A DNA stretch of 64,000 nt, taken from positions 1-64,000 of the forward strand of contig NZHD01000089.1 of the NCBI GenBank assembly GCA_002691205.1, given 5' to 3'. This document shows positions 42,483-53,100 of the stretch, piece after piece. Under the pieces are notes generated by a model. The model made no database searches. It was not told the origin of the DNA and saw only the letters and a list, made by a program, of their open reading frames with translations. Source of the stretch: Deltaproteobacteria bacterium (GTDB taxonomy: Bacteria; Myxococcota_A; UBA9160; UBA4427). The translations under genes were made by a program, and so were the position numbers. Numbering within the stretch: position 1 is the first letter of the stretch; each line of letters starts with the position of its first letter.

Positions 42483-45427
42483 CAGTTGAGCCCGGCCTTC
42501 GGTGTGCCCAAAAGCAAGGGCGAAAGTGCTTGGCCCGTATATGAACGGGGGTCTAGCGCGACTTGCTCTGGGGTCCCGGCGACTAAAATTTCGCCGCCCT
42601 CTTCGCCCCCTTCCGGCCCTAGGTCGATGACATGATCCGCGCATTTGATCATATCGAGATGATGCTCAATGACGAGCACCGTATTCCCTTTTTCAACGAG
42701 TCTTTGAAGCAACCCGATGAGACGCCTCACATCCGAAAGGTGAAGCCCCGTGGTGGGCTCATCGAGTAGATACAGGGTCTGTCCGGTGGCTCGGCGAGCC
42801 AGCTCACGGGCGAGTTTGACGCGTTGAGCTTCGCCTCCTGACAGAGTGGTCGCGGCCTGTCCGATCTTCAAGTAGTCCAACCCCACGTCATGTAGGGCTT
42901 GGAGAGCTCTTCGCACGGCCGGAATATTCTCCATAAAACTTAATCCTTCTTCGACACTCATCGCGAGGACTTCTGCAATGTTGCGCCCTTTGTATCTGAC
43001 TTCCAAGGTTTCTCGATTATATCTTTGGCCGCTACAAACTTCGCAGGGCACAAAGATATCGGGTAGAAAGTGCATTTCGACTCTTAAGCTTCCCGCCCCC
43101 TCACAGGTTTCGCAGCGTCCGCCGGCTACGTTAAAAGAGAAACGTCCAGCGTCATATCCTCGCGTGCGTGCCAGCGGCACTTGCGCAAAAAGTTGTCGGA
43201 TTCCACTAAAAGCACCTGTGTAGGTGGCTGGATTGGATCTTGGTGTTCGGCCGATTGAAGATTGATCCACCTGAGTGACTTTGTCGATTTGGTTTTCTCC
43301 AGAGAGAGATCTAAAAGGGCTTGGCCGGTCAAGGGCCCCGTGAATGCGCGCGGCGAGAGCTCTATGTAGCGTGTCTGTGATGAGAGTAGATTTTCCAGAG
43401 CCTGAAACGCCCGTCACCAGAGTCAAGGTTCCGAGGGGTAGTTTTAAATCGACGTCCTTCAGGTTATTTCCAGTGCACCCAAGAAGTTCGATGAAGTGTT
43501 TTCCCGGTCGGCGATGCTCAGGAACAGGTGTTTGTTCGCGACCGGCCAGCCAGGCGCCAGTGGGCGAATGGGGGTCGCGAATCAAATCGTCTTGTTTCCC
43601 AACGGCCACGACATGCCCGCCATGGATTCCTGCGCCTGGGCCCATATCGATAATCTGATCTGCGGCGCAGATGGTGGCCTCATCGTGCTCAACAACGACA
43701 ACACTGTTTCCGTTGTCACGAAGCCGAAGGAGACTCTTCAGGAGTCGCTGGTTGTCGCGAGCGTGCAAGCCAATGGATGGTTCATCTAGGATGTATAAGA
43801 CACCGAGCATGGATGAGCCTATTTGGGTGGCCAGTCGAATCCTCTGAGCTTCACCGCCCGAGAGAGAGGCACTGGGTCGAGCCAGTGAGAGGTATCCCAG
43901 GCCAACGTCTTCTAGAAAGAGAAGGCGCTCTTTAATTTCTGCGATGATGCGTTGCGCCACATTTCTTTTTAGAGAGGATTTATCTTGTTCGACGGTCTCT
44001 AAGAATTTTCGTAACTGCTCGATGGAGAGAGCAGAGAGTTCGTGAATTCCTTTCTCTTTGATGAGTACACTTCGAGACTCATCTCTGAGTCGACTCCCGT
44101 CACAATCTTCACAGATTCGAGACGATTGATATCGCTCGAGTTTGGTATCCCCTCGTCTCGTCAGTTCGTCAAGAACGCCGGACCAGAGTCTTCGAACGCG
44201 TGTCTTTCTTGCGCGTCCTGTTCGGGTTGGACGATCTCCCACTGAGAAATCGATCTCTGTTTTGGATCCGTTTAGAATGGCCTTCGTGACCGTTTTTGGG
44301 AGTGAGTTCCACGGAGTTTCCAGACTGACTCCAAGAGCGTGGGCGAGATCAGCGAGCACCTGCGCGTAGTACCGACCGTTTCTTTTTCTTTGCCATGGTT
44401 CAATCGCTTGACGAAGAGGAAGGGATGGGTCTGGAATGACTCTTTCTGGATCGAATGAATTTTGTTCACCGAGCCCCTCGCAGCCCGGACAGGCCCCAGC
44501 TGGATTGTTGAACGAAAACATCCTCGGTGCGATTTCAGGAAGTGAGAGTCCGCATTGAGCACAAGCGCTCGTTCTGGAAAAAAGCCAGTCGTTCTCGTAT
44601 TCGACTGAGGATTTGTTTGCCGTCTTCGAGGTTGTTTGAACAAGAACGACGAGTAGGCCATCAGCGAGGTCGAGTGCAGTTTCGACTGAGGCGAGAACTC
44701 GTTCTTTAATTCCGGGTTTGACGACGATTCGGTCAACCACTAGATCGATATCGTGTTTTTTATTTCGGGCCAGCTTGATGTCTTCATCAAGTTGGCGCAT
44801 TTCGCCGTCGATTCGGGCATGCACGTAGCCTCTTCGACTGAGATCTTCTAGATCTTTCCGGTATGTGCCTTTGCGTCCACGAATCATGGGGGCTAAAAGT
44901 TGAATTCTTTTTCCCGGGTCAAGTTCTAGGATCCGTTCGGTCATTTGTAATGCCGTTTGGGCGGAGATGGGTTGACGACATTTAGGGCAGAGCGGATCTC
45001 CCGCCCGAGCAAATAGCAATCTTAGGTAGTCGGAGATCTCTGTTGAGGTGCCCACGGTGCTTCGTGGACTTCGCCCAATGCGTTTCTGCTCGATGGAGAG
45101 TGTGGGTGACAACCCCTCGATGGACTCAACGTCAGGTCTCTCGAGTTGATCTAAAAACTGTCGGGCGTAGGTCGACAGTGATTCCATGTAGCGTCTTTGG
45201 CCCTCTGCATAGAGAGTATCGAAAGCAAGACTGGATTTGCCTGAGCCGGAGGGACCGGTGATGACAACCATTTGATTTCGATCTATGCGGACGTCCACTG
45301 CTCGTAAGTTGTGCGTACGCGCGCCAGTGACGACAATGCTCTCAAATTGACCCGGCTTGAGAACCTGGTTCAGGCCTTTTGACTCGGGGCCTGGTGTGAG
45401 TGGGGTTTTGATTGAAGACCTTTTCAC
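42482..45427 (-). CDS. uvrA: Excinuclease ABC subunit A
   Basis: UvrA finds bulky lesions for nucleotide excision repair. Both ATPase halves are complete: Walker A GPSGSGKSS near residue 57 and GVSGSGKST in the second half, with two LSGGEAQR signatures. Zinc-finger pairs (CAQCG...CPGCEG and CETCEG...CEVCSG) are intact. At 981 residues it is a standard size. The GTG start overlaps the surA-like stop (GTGA). Confidence 0.97.
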   Translation of the reverse strand: MKRSSIKTPLTPGPESKGLNQVLKPGQFESIVVTGARTHNLRAVDVRIDRNQMVVITGPSGSGKSSLAFDTLYAEGQRRYMESLSTYARQFLDQLERPDVESIEGLSPTLSIEQKRIGRSPRSTVGTSTEISDYLRLLFARAGDPLCPKCRQPISAQTALQMTERILELDPGKRIQLLAPMIRGRKGTYRKDLEDLSRRGYVHARIDGEMRQLDEDIKLARNKKHDIDLVVDRIVVKPGIKERVLASVETALDLADGLLVVLVQTTSKTANKSSVEYENDWLFSRTSACAQCGLSLPEIAPRMFSFNNPAGACPGCEGLGEQNSFDPERVIPDPSLPLRQAIEPWQRKRNGRYYAQVLADLAHALGVSLETPWNSLPKTVTKAILNGSKTEIDFSVGDRPTRTGRARKTRVRRLWSGVLDELTRRGDTKLERYQSSRICEDCDGSRLRDESRSVLIKEKGIHELSALSIEQLRKFLETVEQDKSSLKRNVAQRIIAEIKERLLFLEDVGLGYLSLARPSASLSGGEAQRIRLATQIGSSMLGVLYILDEPSIGLHARDNQRLLKSLLRLRDNGNSVVVVEHDEATICAADQIIDMGPGAGIHGGHVVAVGKQDDLIRDPHSPTGAWLAGREQTPVPEHRRPGKHFIELLGCTGNNLKDVDLKLPLGTLTLVTGVSGSGKSTLITDTLHRALAARIHGALDRPSPFRSLSGENQIDKVTQVDQSSIGRTPRSNPATYTGAFSGIRQLFAQVPLARTRGYDAGRFSFNVAGGRCETCEGAGSLRVEMHFLPDIFVPCEVCSGQRYNRETLEVRYKGRNIAEVLAMSVEEGLSFMENIPAVRRALQALHDVGLDYLKIGQAATTLSGGEAQRVKLARELARRATGQTLYLLDEPTTGLHLSDVRRLIGLLQRLVEKGNTVLVIEHHLDMIKCADHVIDLGPEGGEEGGEILVAGTPEQVALDPRSYTGQALSPLLLGTPKAGLN

Positions 45428-46428
45428 GGATTGGCGGAGGCGCCTTCGGCAAACTGACCTTTTCGAGAAATAAAAGTTTGCTCGCGAATGGAGTCGAGCC
45501 AGGCCATGATTTCCCGGTCCGTTTTTTGATTGATGAGTTCGGATCGAAGCGGTCCGCTTGCTTGCTCCAGTGTGACAGGCGTGAAGCTTCGAAAATTAAC
45601 AACCTGGAGAAGGTTGCATCCAAATGACATGGGGATGGGTTCAGAGACTTGACCTGGCTTCAGGGTGGCGATTGAACGGCTCATCCAAGGAGCGATTTCG
45701 TTCGTGTGCATCCAGCCAAGCTCGCCCTGTTGTTCGGGGTTCATATTGGTTAGCTGTCGAGCCGCTTCGTTGAAGTCCAGTTGACCCGCGCGTATTTTAA
45801 TGGCCGCTTCTTCTAAGAGAGCGCATGCCGTTTTCTCATCCCTGTTGGATGGGCCACCCACAGCTACAAGAATGTGTCGAAGTCGAACCTCTTCTCCGCC
45901 CTTCTTTTGATTTCCGAAGCGCTCTTGGAAGAGTGCTTCAATCTCTTCGGGTTCCACCTTTACGCGGTCGCTCACCATGGCATTAATGATTTTACTTCGC
46001 TCAATCTCGCCTTTGAGCTTTGCGCGATATTCGTTCAGGGTGAGCCCATGGTTGGCCACACTGGCTTTAAGCTGTTCGGGGCTCAGTCCATTGCTCTGCG
46101 CAATGGAGGCGATGGCGTTGTCAATCTCGTCTTGGCTTGCTCCCATCTCGAGTCGAACCACCATAGTGGTAATGAGCTTTTCCTCAATCAGTCGGTCGAG
46201 GGCTTCCTTATGCATTTGTCGAATCTGAGCTTCAGGGGCTCCTGCTTCTCGAAGGCGGGCTTCCATGGGCCGAGTCATGTCATTGACCTCAGACACGAGG
46301 ACGATCTGGCCTCCAACCTGGGCGGCGATGCCGTCCATCAACTGTTCTTCTGCGCTTAGGGCTCTTGCGGCGGCCATAAGCGAAGATATAAGGAGAAACA
46401 CAACAGGTATAACGTTACGTCGGCTCAA
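45424..46428 (-). CDS. SurA-like periplasmic peptidyl-prolyl isomerase
   Basis: A signal peptide (ending ARALSA) is followed by a SurA-type N-terminal chaperone domain (EEQLMDGIAAQVGGQIVL) and one parvulin domain (VRLRHILVAV to FGCNLLQVV), with a short C-terminal helix. It should help outer-membrane proteins to fold. It has one parvulin domain rather than the two of E. coli SurA. The TTG at 46428 is preferred, as GGGAG lies 6 bases before it. Confidence 0.87.
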   Translation of the reverse strand: MSRRNVIPVVFLLISSLMAAARALSAEEQLMDGIAAQVGGQIVLVSEVNDMTRPMEARLREAGAPEAQIRQMHKEALDRLIEEKLITTMVVRLEMGASQDEIDNAIASIAQSNGLSPEQLKASVANHGLTLNEYRAKLKGEIERSKIINAMVSDRVKVEPEEIEALFQERFGNQKKGGEEVRLRHILVAVGGPSNRDEKTACALLEEAAIKIRAGQLDFNEAARQLTNMNPEQQGELGWMHTNEIAPWMSRSIATLKPGQVSEPIPMSFGCNLLQVVNFRSFTPVTLEQASGPLRSELINQKTDREIMAWLDSIREQTFISRKGQFAEGASANP

Positions 46429-46734
46429 GACGGGCTCCCTGCCCCCCTGGGGCATCTGATTCGAATGAGGCGCGGCTTTCCATTCGCACTCTCTCAGGCC
46501 GATAGTAGCGGGCTCATGGGTCTACGTCTCAGGGCTTGCAGGGTCGGATTTTTCGTCTGAAAGTGTCTTCTCAGTGGGCTTCGGCGGATCGATGAGAAAA
46601 ACCGACACTCCTGGCAGACGACCATCAAGGCTTAATGGGATACATATATCCAATTTTGAGTCTTGGAATATGTTAGGACCTGGCTTCGATTCGTTTTGTA
46701 TTACGATGCACCGATCTTCAAAAGGCCACTTTAT

Positions 46735-46748
46735 AGATATATATATCT
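46735..46748. repeat. AGATATATATATCT palindrome
   Basis: This is a perfect 14-base palindrome. A 12-base relative GATATATATATC lies at 46881-46892, and a looser GGATACATATATCC at 46638-46651. They may be operators for the adjacent TetR protein or simply flexible AT DNA. Confidence 0.6.
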
Positions 46749-46880
46749 GTATCTCTCATGCTTTAAGGGTTCATATTTTAGAAACCTTCTCGGAATTTCA
46801 GAATTCTTCTCTTTCTGGATAAACCCAGAGTTCTTGGGCCCTCTCCTCCATAAGCAAAGGTTTGAAGAGCAACAAGTCTA

Positions 46881-46892
46881 GATATATATATC
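46881..46892. repeat. GATATATATATC palindrome, second copy
   Basis: It repeats the core of the palindrome at 46735-46748, in the same short sequence context (TAGATATATATATC). Confidence 0.55.
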
Positions 46893-46984
46893 AGTCAAAA
46901 CTCTGCGAAAACTTGAATCTCATTTTCTAAATTACGAAACTTGAACTTCATAGAATTTTTTAAAAAGACAGAAATTTTCTCTAA

Positions 46985-47013
46985 CTGACAGATTTGATTT
47001 AAATATCTAGTAT
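46985..47013 (+). promoter_or_regulatory. Promoter of the TetR gene
   Basis: CTGACA (46985-46990) and TAGTAT (47008-47013) are spaced by 17 bases, about 46 bases before the start. The -35 matches the consensus at 5 of 6 positions and the -10 at 4 of 6. Confidence 0.5.
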
Positions 47014-47059
47014 TCTAGTTCTGCATAGAGAAGGTTCGAAAACTCTCTGGAGTTATATC

Positions 47060-47674
47060 ATGATGGATCTATCAGAGTCGACGGAGTGGCAGGCAGCGCA
47101 AGAAGGCCGGAGCCCCCGAGACCGAATTTTAGAGACTGCTTTTGGTTTGCTGGCAGATCGTGGCCTTGAAGGCGTGAATACCAACATCGTGGCCCAGCAG
47201 GCCGGGGTGGGGGTTGGGACTTTCTATCGCTATTTCGAGGACAAATATGCGCTTCTGAAGGCGTGTATGTCGCAAGGCTTAGATCTACTCCAACTGAAAC
47301 TGGCGAACGCTCAGCAGAACAGTGCACATGAGCCTCTTGAGGTGCAATTGCGTGCGGGTGTTGAGGCCTTTGTGGATTTTGCTTTGGAGGATCCGGCGCG
47401 ATTTCGAGTTCTTTTCTCTCTCGGTCAAAATCCCGGTCATCGAAGCCGAGTCGGTTTAGGTTTTTCGCCTCGAGGCATTGAGACCGGCATTCGAGCGTTA
47501 CAAAAAAGAGGTTTAGTGGATGGTAAAGTGGATCCGTGTGTGGCGGCCCGGGCGTTTACCGCTGCACAGTCACAGAGCGTCCTATGGTGGCTAGGCGAAT
47601 CCGAACTCGTTCCCAAAGAGGATGTGATCGATACTCTGGTTCGGCTTCATCCTGCGATGGCTTGTCGGGCTTGA
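47060..47674 (+). CDS. TetR-family transcriptional regulator
   Basis: The N-terminal helix-turn-helix is standard (ILETAFGLLADRGLEGVNTNIVAQQAGVG split by its turn, then GTFYRYFEDKYALL). The C-terminal ligand domain is unassigned. The ligand and target are unknown; autoregulation through the palindromes upstream is possible. GGAG stands 8 bases before the ATG. Confidence 0.92.
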   Translation: MMDLSESTEWQAAQEGRSPRDRILETAFGLLADRGLEGVNTNIVAQQAGVGVGTFYRYFEDKYALLKACMSQGLDLLQLKLANAQQNSAHEPLEVQLRAGVEAFVDFALEDPARFRVLFSLGQNPGHRSRVGLGFSPRGIETGIRALQKRGLVDGKVDPCVAARAFTAAQSQSVLWWLGESELVPKEDVIDTLVRLHPAMACRA

Positions 47675-47722
47675 CGGACGATGGCCCCGTGAATAGTGCT
47701 TTTTGTGGCAACGAGGTCCGCT

Positions 47723-48724
47723 TTGTCTCTTTCCGAATCTGATGATAGTGAGCCGTCTCTTTATTGCGCAGGCATTGTCAATTACGGGAGTTACGCAGAT
47801 TTGAGGCTCTGCCTTGAATCTGTATTGGAGCAGACAATTCCACCGGCAAGAGTGGTGGTTGTGGATGCGGATTCGGACGACACCGAGCTGACTCAACTCC
47901 GGATGGATTTTGCGTCCGTCTACTTTCGAGCCATCGACAATCATGGGTACGCGGGTGGAGCCAATCAGTTGCTTCAGTTTTGCTTGGAAGAAGTGCCCGA
48001 GTCTGAGTTTTGTCTGCTCTTGAACCCGGACGTTGTTCTTGACTCAAACTTTGTCTTTGCCCTGACTACGAGTATGAGAAGTCGCCCCGATGTTGCTCTG
48101 GCGAGTGGCAAATTATTACGTCCGGGTCGTGAATTGATAGACAGTGCTGGGATTCGATTGCCTTTAAATCGTCGACCGAGGGACCGGGGGAGCGAAGAGG
48201 TCGATGTCGGGCAATTTGATCAAGCCGAGTATGTCTTTGGTGTAACCGGGGCCGCAATGATGATTCGTTGTTCCGCTTTGAGCGATTTAGAGCTGAGCGG
48301 AGAGATTTTCGACGAAGATTTCTTTCTATATTACGAAGACACGGATCTTTCCTGGCGTTGTCGTCAGCTGGGTTGGCGGGTTTATTTTGAACCTAGAGCC
48401 ATGGCGATTCATAAGCGAGGCTGGCAGCGCAACGCTCGCTTTTCGGTTCCGGTGGAAGTTAGAAGGCACTCGTTCAAGAATCATTATTTACAATTAATTA
48501 AGAACGAATCCGGACTCAGTTTTATCGGGCTTCTCCCGATCTTTATCTTTTGGGAGATTGTTCGCTTGGGTTTCTCGATCCTCAAAGATCGTAAAATTTT
48601 GTCGGGGTATGTTTCCGCATATCACTTAAAAGGTCGAGCGTTTCACAAGCGACATTTGCTGCGTTTAAAAATTAATCAGCTAAAAAGAAAGCGCATCGAA
48701 GTCGACTCAAGTTCTCATCGCTAA
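47723..48724 (+). CDS. Family 2 glycosyltransferase, WbbL-like
   Basis: The GT-A fold is shown by AGIVNYGSYADLRLCLES, VDADSDD, HGYAGGANQ, LLLNPDVVL and a late ED motif (FLYYEDTDLSWR). This matches WbbL-type rhamnosyl- or related transferases of surface polysaccharides. A C-terminal hydrophobic segment (FIGLLPIFIFWEIVRLGF) suggests membrane contact. The TTG at 47723 has GAGG 6 bases upstream; a GTG at 47696 does not. Confidence 0.87.
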   Translation: MSLSESDDSEPSLYCAGIVNYGSYADLRLCLESVLEQTIPPARVVVVDADSDDTELTQLRMDFASVYFRAIDNHGYAGGANQLLQFCLEEVPESEFCLLLNPDVVLDSNFVFALTTSMRSRPDVALASGKLLRPGRELIDSAGIRLPLNRRPRDRGSEEVDVGQFDQAEYVFGVTGAAMMIRCSALSDLELSGEIFDEDFFLYYEDTDLSWRCRQLGWRVYFEPRAMAIHKRGWQRNARFSVPVEVRRHSFKNHYLQLIKNESGLSFIGLLPIFIFWEIVRLGFSILKDRKILSGYVSAYHLKGRAFHKRHLLRLKINQLKRKRIEVDSSSHR

Positions 48725-48790
48725 GGTCAGCGACTTCCGAACCCTAGGCGAATGGGCGGGTAGGAATTTTGTTGGATTCGGAGAAGGGGA

Positions 48791-49387
48791 TTATTGCGTT
48801 TCCCCTAGGATGGCATCGGCGGCTGAGGAGAGGTCTGAATGGATTTCAACATCTGATAATTCTTCGTCGAAAATTTCTTTACCTCGGCCCGTGCGAACTA
48901 AGAAAGGACGACATTCGGCGGATCGCGCAGCTTTTACGTCGGTGAGTTGATCTCCGATGAAAGGCGCGTTTTTAGCCCTGCATCCAAGTTCGGATTCGGC
49001 GAGCCGAATAAGGCCGTCCTTTGGTTTCCGGCAAGAGCAATCCTCGGTGGGTGTGTGCGGGCAAAAGTAGATGCCCGCGATATGTCCTCCGTGGTCTTCG
49101 ACGGTTTGAACGAGTTTTGTATGGATCGCCTCAAGGTCGTCGAGGGTGAGAAGACCTCGGCCTAAGCCGGATTGATTGGTAAGAATGATGATTTCATGAC
49201 CCGCTTCGCAGAGTCGGGCGATGGCTTCAAGGCTCCCGGGGATCGGGACCCATTCTTCGGGAGTACGAATGTAGGCGCCGGCTCGTTCTTGATTGATGAC
49301 TCCGTCTCGGTCAAGAAAAATGACTCGAGATGAAGAGTCGAGTTGGTGGATGGGTCTTTTGAGCGGGAACGAGTTTTCTGGGTACAC
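48791..49387 (-). CDS. gmhB: D-glycero-D-manno-heptose 1,7-bisphosphate 7-phosphatase
   Basis: This HAD-superfamily enzyme makes heptose 1-phosphate for ADP-heptose. The catalytic pair lies in LDRDGVIN, the zinc-site cysteines and histidine in CPHTPTEDCSC, and RKPKDGL and GDQLTDVKAA follow. The GTG at 49387 has GGAAAG upstream and gives a normal size; the frame extends to an ATG at 49483. It is divergent from gmhA. Confidence 0.87.
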   Translation of the reverse strand: MYPENSFPLKRPIHQLDSSSRVIFLDRDGVINQERAGAYIRTPEEWVPIPGSLEAIARLCEAGHEIIILTNQSGLGRGLLTLDDLEAIHTKLVQTVEDHGGHIAGIYFCPHTPTEDCSCRKPKDGLIRLAESELGCRAKNAPFIGDQLTDVKAARSAECRPFLVRTGRGKEIFDEELSDVEIHSDLSSAADAILGETQ

Positions 49388-49508
49388 GAGACTTTCCAGA
49401 GAATCAGTTGGAGAGGTTCGTTTCTGCGATGAGACGCAAAAGGTAGCGTTGAAGCCTGTTTCCGGCTTAGGGTGCCCTGTCACGCACGAGATCGCTACAC
49501 TGGGAAGG

Positions 49509-50102
49509 ATGACTTCTAAGCTGATTCTTAAAAATGTTCTGGCCGAGGCGAATGATACTCTGAATGCTTTTCGTCAGGATACGGATCAGATGTTGGCTTT
49601 TGAGCGTTTCGTGGATGTCGCTACGAGTACGCTCCAGTCTGGCGGTCGATTATTGTCCTGTGGAAATGGAGGCAGTCTTTGCGACGCCATGCATTTTGCA
49701 CAGGAGTGGACGGGTCGTTTGGTGCGAGATCGACCCGCTCTTTCGGCCATGGCCTTTTCCGACTCTGCTCAGCTTTCTGCGATCGCTAATGATTTTGGCT
49801 TTGATCAAGTTTTTGCACGACAAGTCGAAGCACACGGCCGGCCAGGAGATCTCCTTGTTGCGATTTCAACGAGTGGTAAGTCTCCGAACGTGATTAAAGC
49901 TGTTGAAGCGGCAAAGCGTCTCGGAATTCAAACGGTGGGTCTTTTGGGTTGCGGTGGGGGAGAGGTCCTAAACCGAGTTGATGTGGCCATGGTTGTGCCC
50001 CACGCGGAGCGAGCCGATCGAATTCAGGAGATGCACATCAAGATTCTTCATGCGGCCATTCAGGCGGTTGAGACACGCCTTTTTCCTGACCTAGAGCTTT
50101 GA
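49509..50102 (+). CDS. gmhA: Sedoheptulose-7-phosphate isomerase (SIS domain)
   Basis: GmhA starts the ADP-heptose route for LPS inner core. The SIS-domain sugar-phosphate motif LLSCGNGGSLCDAMHFAQEW and the second loop AISTSGKSPNV are clear, and the C-terminal His in EMHIKILH is in place. The ATG at 49509 gives a normal ~197 residues; an upstream frame runs through the gmhB leader. It overlaps the mfd 3' end by 12 bases, convergently. Confidence 0.92.
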   Translation: MTSKLILKNVLAEANDTLNAFRQDTDQMLAFERFVDVATSTLQSGGRLLSCGNGGSLCDAMHFAQEWTGRLVRDRPALSAMAFSDSAQLSAIANDFGFDQVFARQVEAHGRPGDLLVAISTSGKSPNVIKAVEAAKRLGIQTVGLLGCGGGEVLNRVDVAMVVPHAERADRIQEMHIKILHAAIQAVETRLFPDLEL

Positions 50103-53100
50103 ACTTTGAGGATCCTTTTCTTTGGGAGAAATAGTTTTGAGTGCATCATTGGCGGCTTCAAGGAGTTCCGAGGGGGAGACGGCTTGTTTGGGTGCGGGTG
50201 CGAAAATTTTGTGATCCGGCGTGACATGGAGTTGAGAGCCCTTTTTTGATAAAAGAGCGACGAGCTTTCCTAGATCGATTTGACTGTGGCTTGCGACCTG
50301 GAAGATGAATTGATGACGCTTCAGCGAAATTGATTCTATTCCCAGTCTCCGCGCTCGAGTTTTGATTTTAATCACTTCGAACAGATTCTCGCCCTCTGTG
50401 GGGAGCGGTCCGTAACGGTCTAGAATTTCATCTCGGATCATATGAACTTCGCGGTTGTCTCGTGCACTTGAAAGCTGCTTGTAGAAAACAAGTCTTTGAT
50501 TGGCTTCAGGTACATAATCATCGGGAAGTCGGGCGACGATGGGTAAAAGAATTTCGGGATCTATAAACTCTTCATGAACATGCCCTCTGAGCTCGTCGAT
50601 AGTTTCCTGCAGCATCTCCATATACGTCTCGTATCCGACGACGCGTAGGTTTCCTGACTGTTCATTTCCAAGCAGGTCACCGGCTCCACGAATTTCAAGA
50701 TCCATGTTGGCGAGCTTGAATCCACTTCCCAATTCGGTGAGATCTTGGATTGCTTCGAGTCTTCTTTGTGCGTCTTGCTTAAGGCTCCCTAGTGGAGCGG
50801 GAATCAGAAGGTACGCATATGCGCGCCGACTACTCCGACCCACTCGGCCCCTTAGTTGGTAGAGCTGAGCGAGTCCCAAGGCATCGGCTCGATTGATGAT
50901 GATTGTATTGGCCCGGGGGATATCGAGACCACTTTCAATAATTGTACTGCAGAGGAGGACTTCTGCTTCTCCACCTAAAAACGCGTGCATGCGATTTTCT
51001 AAATCTTTCTCCTTCATTTGCCCGTGAGCGACAATCACGCGAACTTCGGGCACAACCTCAGCGAGCATTTCTGAGACTTCATGAATGCTCGCCACCCGAT
51101 TGTGAAGAAAGAAAACTTGGCCTCCCCGACGCACTTCTCGGAGGATGGCCTCGCGGATAAGGGATGGACTGGATCGAGAGACTTGGGTGCGTATAGCGAG
51201 TCGGTCCACGGGAGGCGTATCGATAACAGATAGATCTCTCATGCCGGAGAGAGCCATTTGAAGGGTTCGGGGTATGGGGGTTGCGGTTAGGGTGAGAACG
51301 TCGACGGTTCGACGGAGTTTTTTAATGCGTTCCTTGTGGGTGACTCCGAACCGTTGCTCCTCATCGACCACGAGGAGTCCAAGGTCTCGGAATTGTATGT
51401 TTTTTTGAAGTAGGCGGTGTGTCGCAATCACAATATCTACGCTTCCCGATGCCATACCTTCGATGACTTCTCGAGATTCTTTAGGGGTACGGAACCTTGA
51501 AAGCATTTCGACACGGATGGGGTATCCCTCAAAACGTTTTTTAAAGGTTTGGAAATGTTGCTCGCAAAGAATCGTAGTGGGGGTGAGCATGGCCACTTGT
51601 TTGCCCTCGAGGGCCGCCTTAAGGGCGGCTCGAATTGCGACCTCTGTTTTGCCATATCCCACATCGCCGCACACGATTCGGTCCATGGGTTGACTGTTTT
51701 GCATATCAGAGAGGACATCTGAGATTGCCGCGCCTTGATCGGGTGTTTCTTCAAAAGGAAAAGCGGCTTCGAATTCTTCAAAGTACGCATCTTTGGGGGA
51801 GAAGGCATACCCTTCGGCCAGTTCTCGAGCGGCATGCATAGCCAATAACTCTCCCGCCATGTTCCTTAAGCTTTTCTTGACCTTATCTCGCGAACGTTCC
51901 CAGCTATCGCCCCCGAGGCGATCTAATTTTGGGGCGATGCCTTCAAAGGCACCGTACCGTTGGACGAAAGCCAGCCGATGAACGGGCAGAAAAAGCTTAT
52001 CCGCGCCCGCATATTCAATGCAGAGAAGTTCGTCGCTGCCTCGACCTGCCCGCACGACCTGAAGGCCTCGGTAGAGGCCAATGCCATGTTGTCGGTGGAC
52101 GAGATGATCTCCTGGTTGCAGTTGAGAAAGGCCCTCAAGGGCGGCTCCATCTTTCCATCCTTTTGGAGACCGCCTTCGCTCTCGCCGACCAAATATCTCT
52201 TCTTCTGTTATGACGGCAAATTTTTGTAAAGGAAGGCTGAAGCCTTCCGCTAAGGGGGTGACTCGAATTTCGACACGTCCAGGTCGAGACCAGTTCCAGC
52301 ACGCCCTTTGGTCGCTCGCGGTGGACGACTCAATGCCGTACTGGCTGAGAAGGTCACGGAGTCTTTCAGCGGCCGATAAGGCCTTCACGGTTACGCTGAT
52401 TCGCCAGTCGTTTAGAATCCACTCCGCTAGCTGATCGGCGAGGGGTGTGAGAGCGTTCTCATTCGTTCGAACTGCGGCGAGTTCGCGCCGGAGTTCGTCC
52501 TGATCTTGACTCGAAAGTTCAATTCGGTCTCCAGTTGCTTCGACGAGTTCGCTCCCTCCAAAAGAGATGGCCGAAGAGTTTTCGAGGTGACTTTCGATGT
52601 CTTCGGGTGGAGTGAGCAACTGATCAGGCGAGGAAACTAATCTTTTAGCACCGAGAGCGGCTTCATGGCTCTCGCGGGCTTCTTCGTTGTACCGATGGAG
52701 ACGGTCGAGACCTGCCTCTGGATCATCGATCATGACCAGAGAGTTTGATGGGAGATGGTCGAGGACACCCTCTGTTGTGGATAGAAAGAGGGGGGTGAGG
52801 GCTTCAATTCCGGGCGGGAGGTCTCCGCGTAGCAGTTGATCAAAGAGAGAATTCACATCCTTTGGATCTACGTCAGAGGCTTCTCCGAGTTCTTGAAGTT
52901 TGTTTTGCGACTCGATGACTTCACTTCGTTGAAGAAGGAACTCACGAGCGGGCATGGACATGACTTTTTCGACTTTGGCTAAAGAGCGTTGACTGGCCGC
53001 ATCGAACTCTCGGATCGAATCAATTTCGTCATCAAAAAATTCAATTCGAAGGGGATGATTTGACTGAGGAGGAAAAAAATCGACAATCCCTCCGCGGACT

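Larger units (their letters stand above)
46456..47059. other. AT-rich gap before the TetR gene
   Basis: About 600 bases with no supported gene. It is much richer in A and T than its neighbours and holds the ATATAT palindromes and the tetR promoter listed separately. Confidence 0.65.

Noticed and set aside
46574-46822. 82-residue frame in the AT-rich gap
   Set aside because: Its composition follows the low-complexity AT DNA and no domain is visible.
49293-49508. N-terminal extension of gmhA
   Set aside because: It is the antisense of the gmhB leader and 5' end, and does not resemble GmhA proteins.
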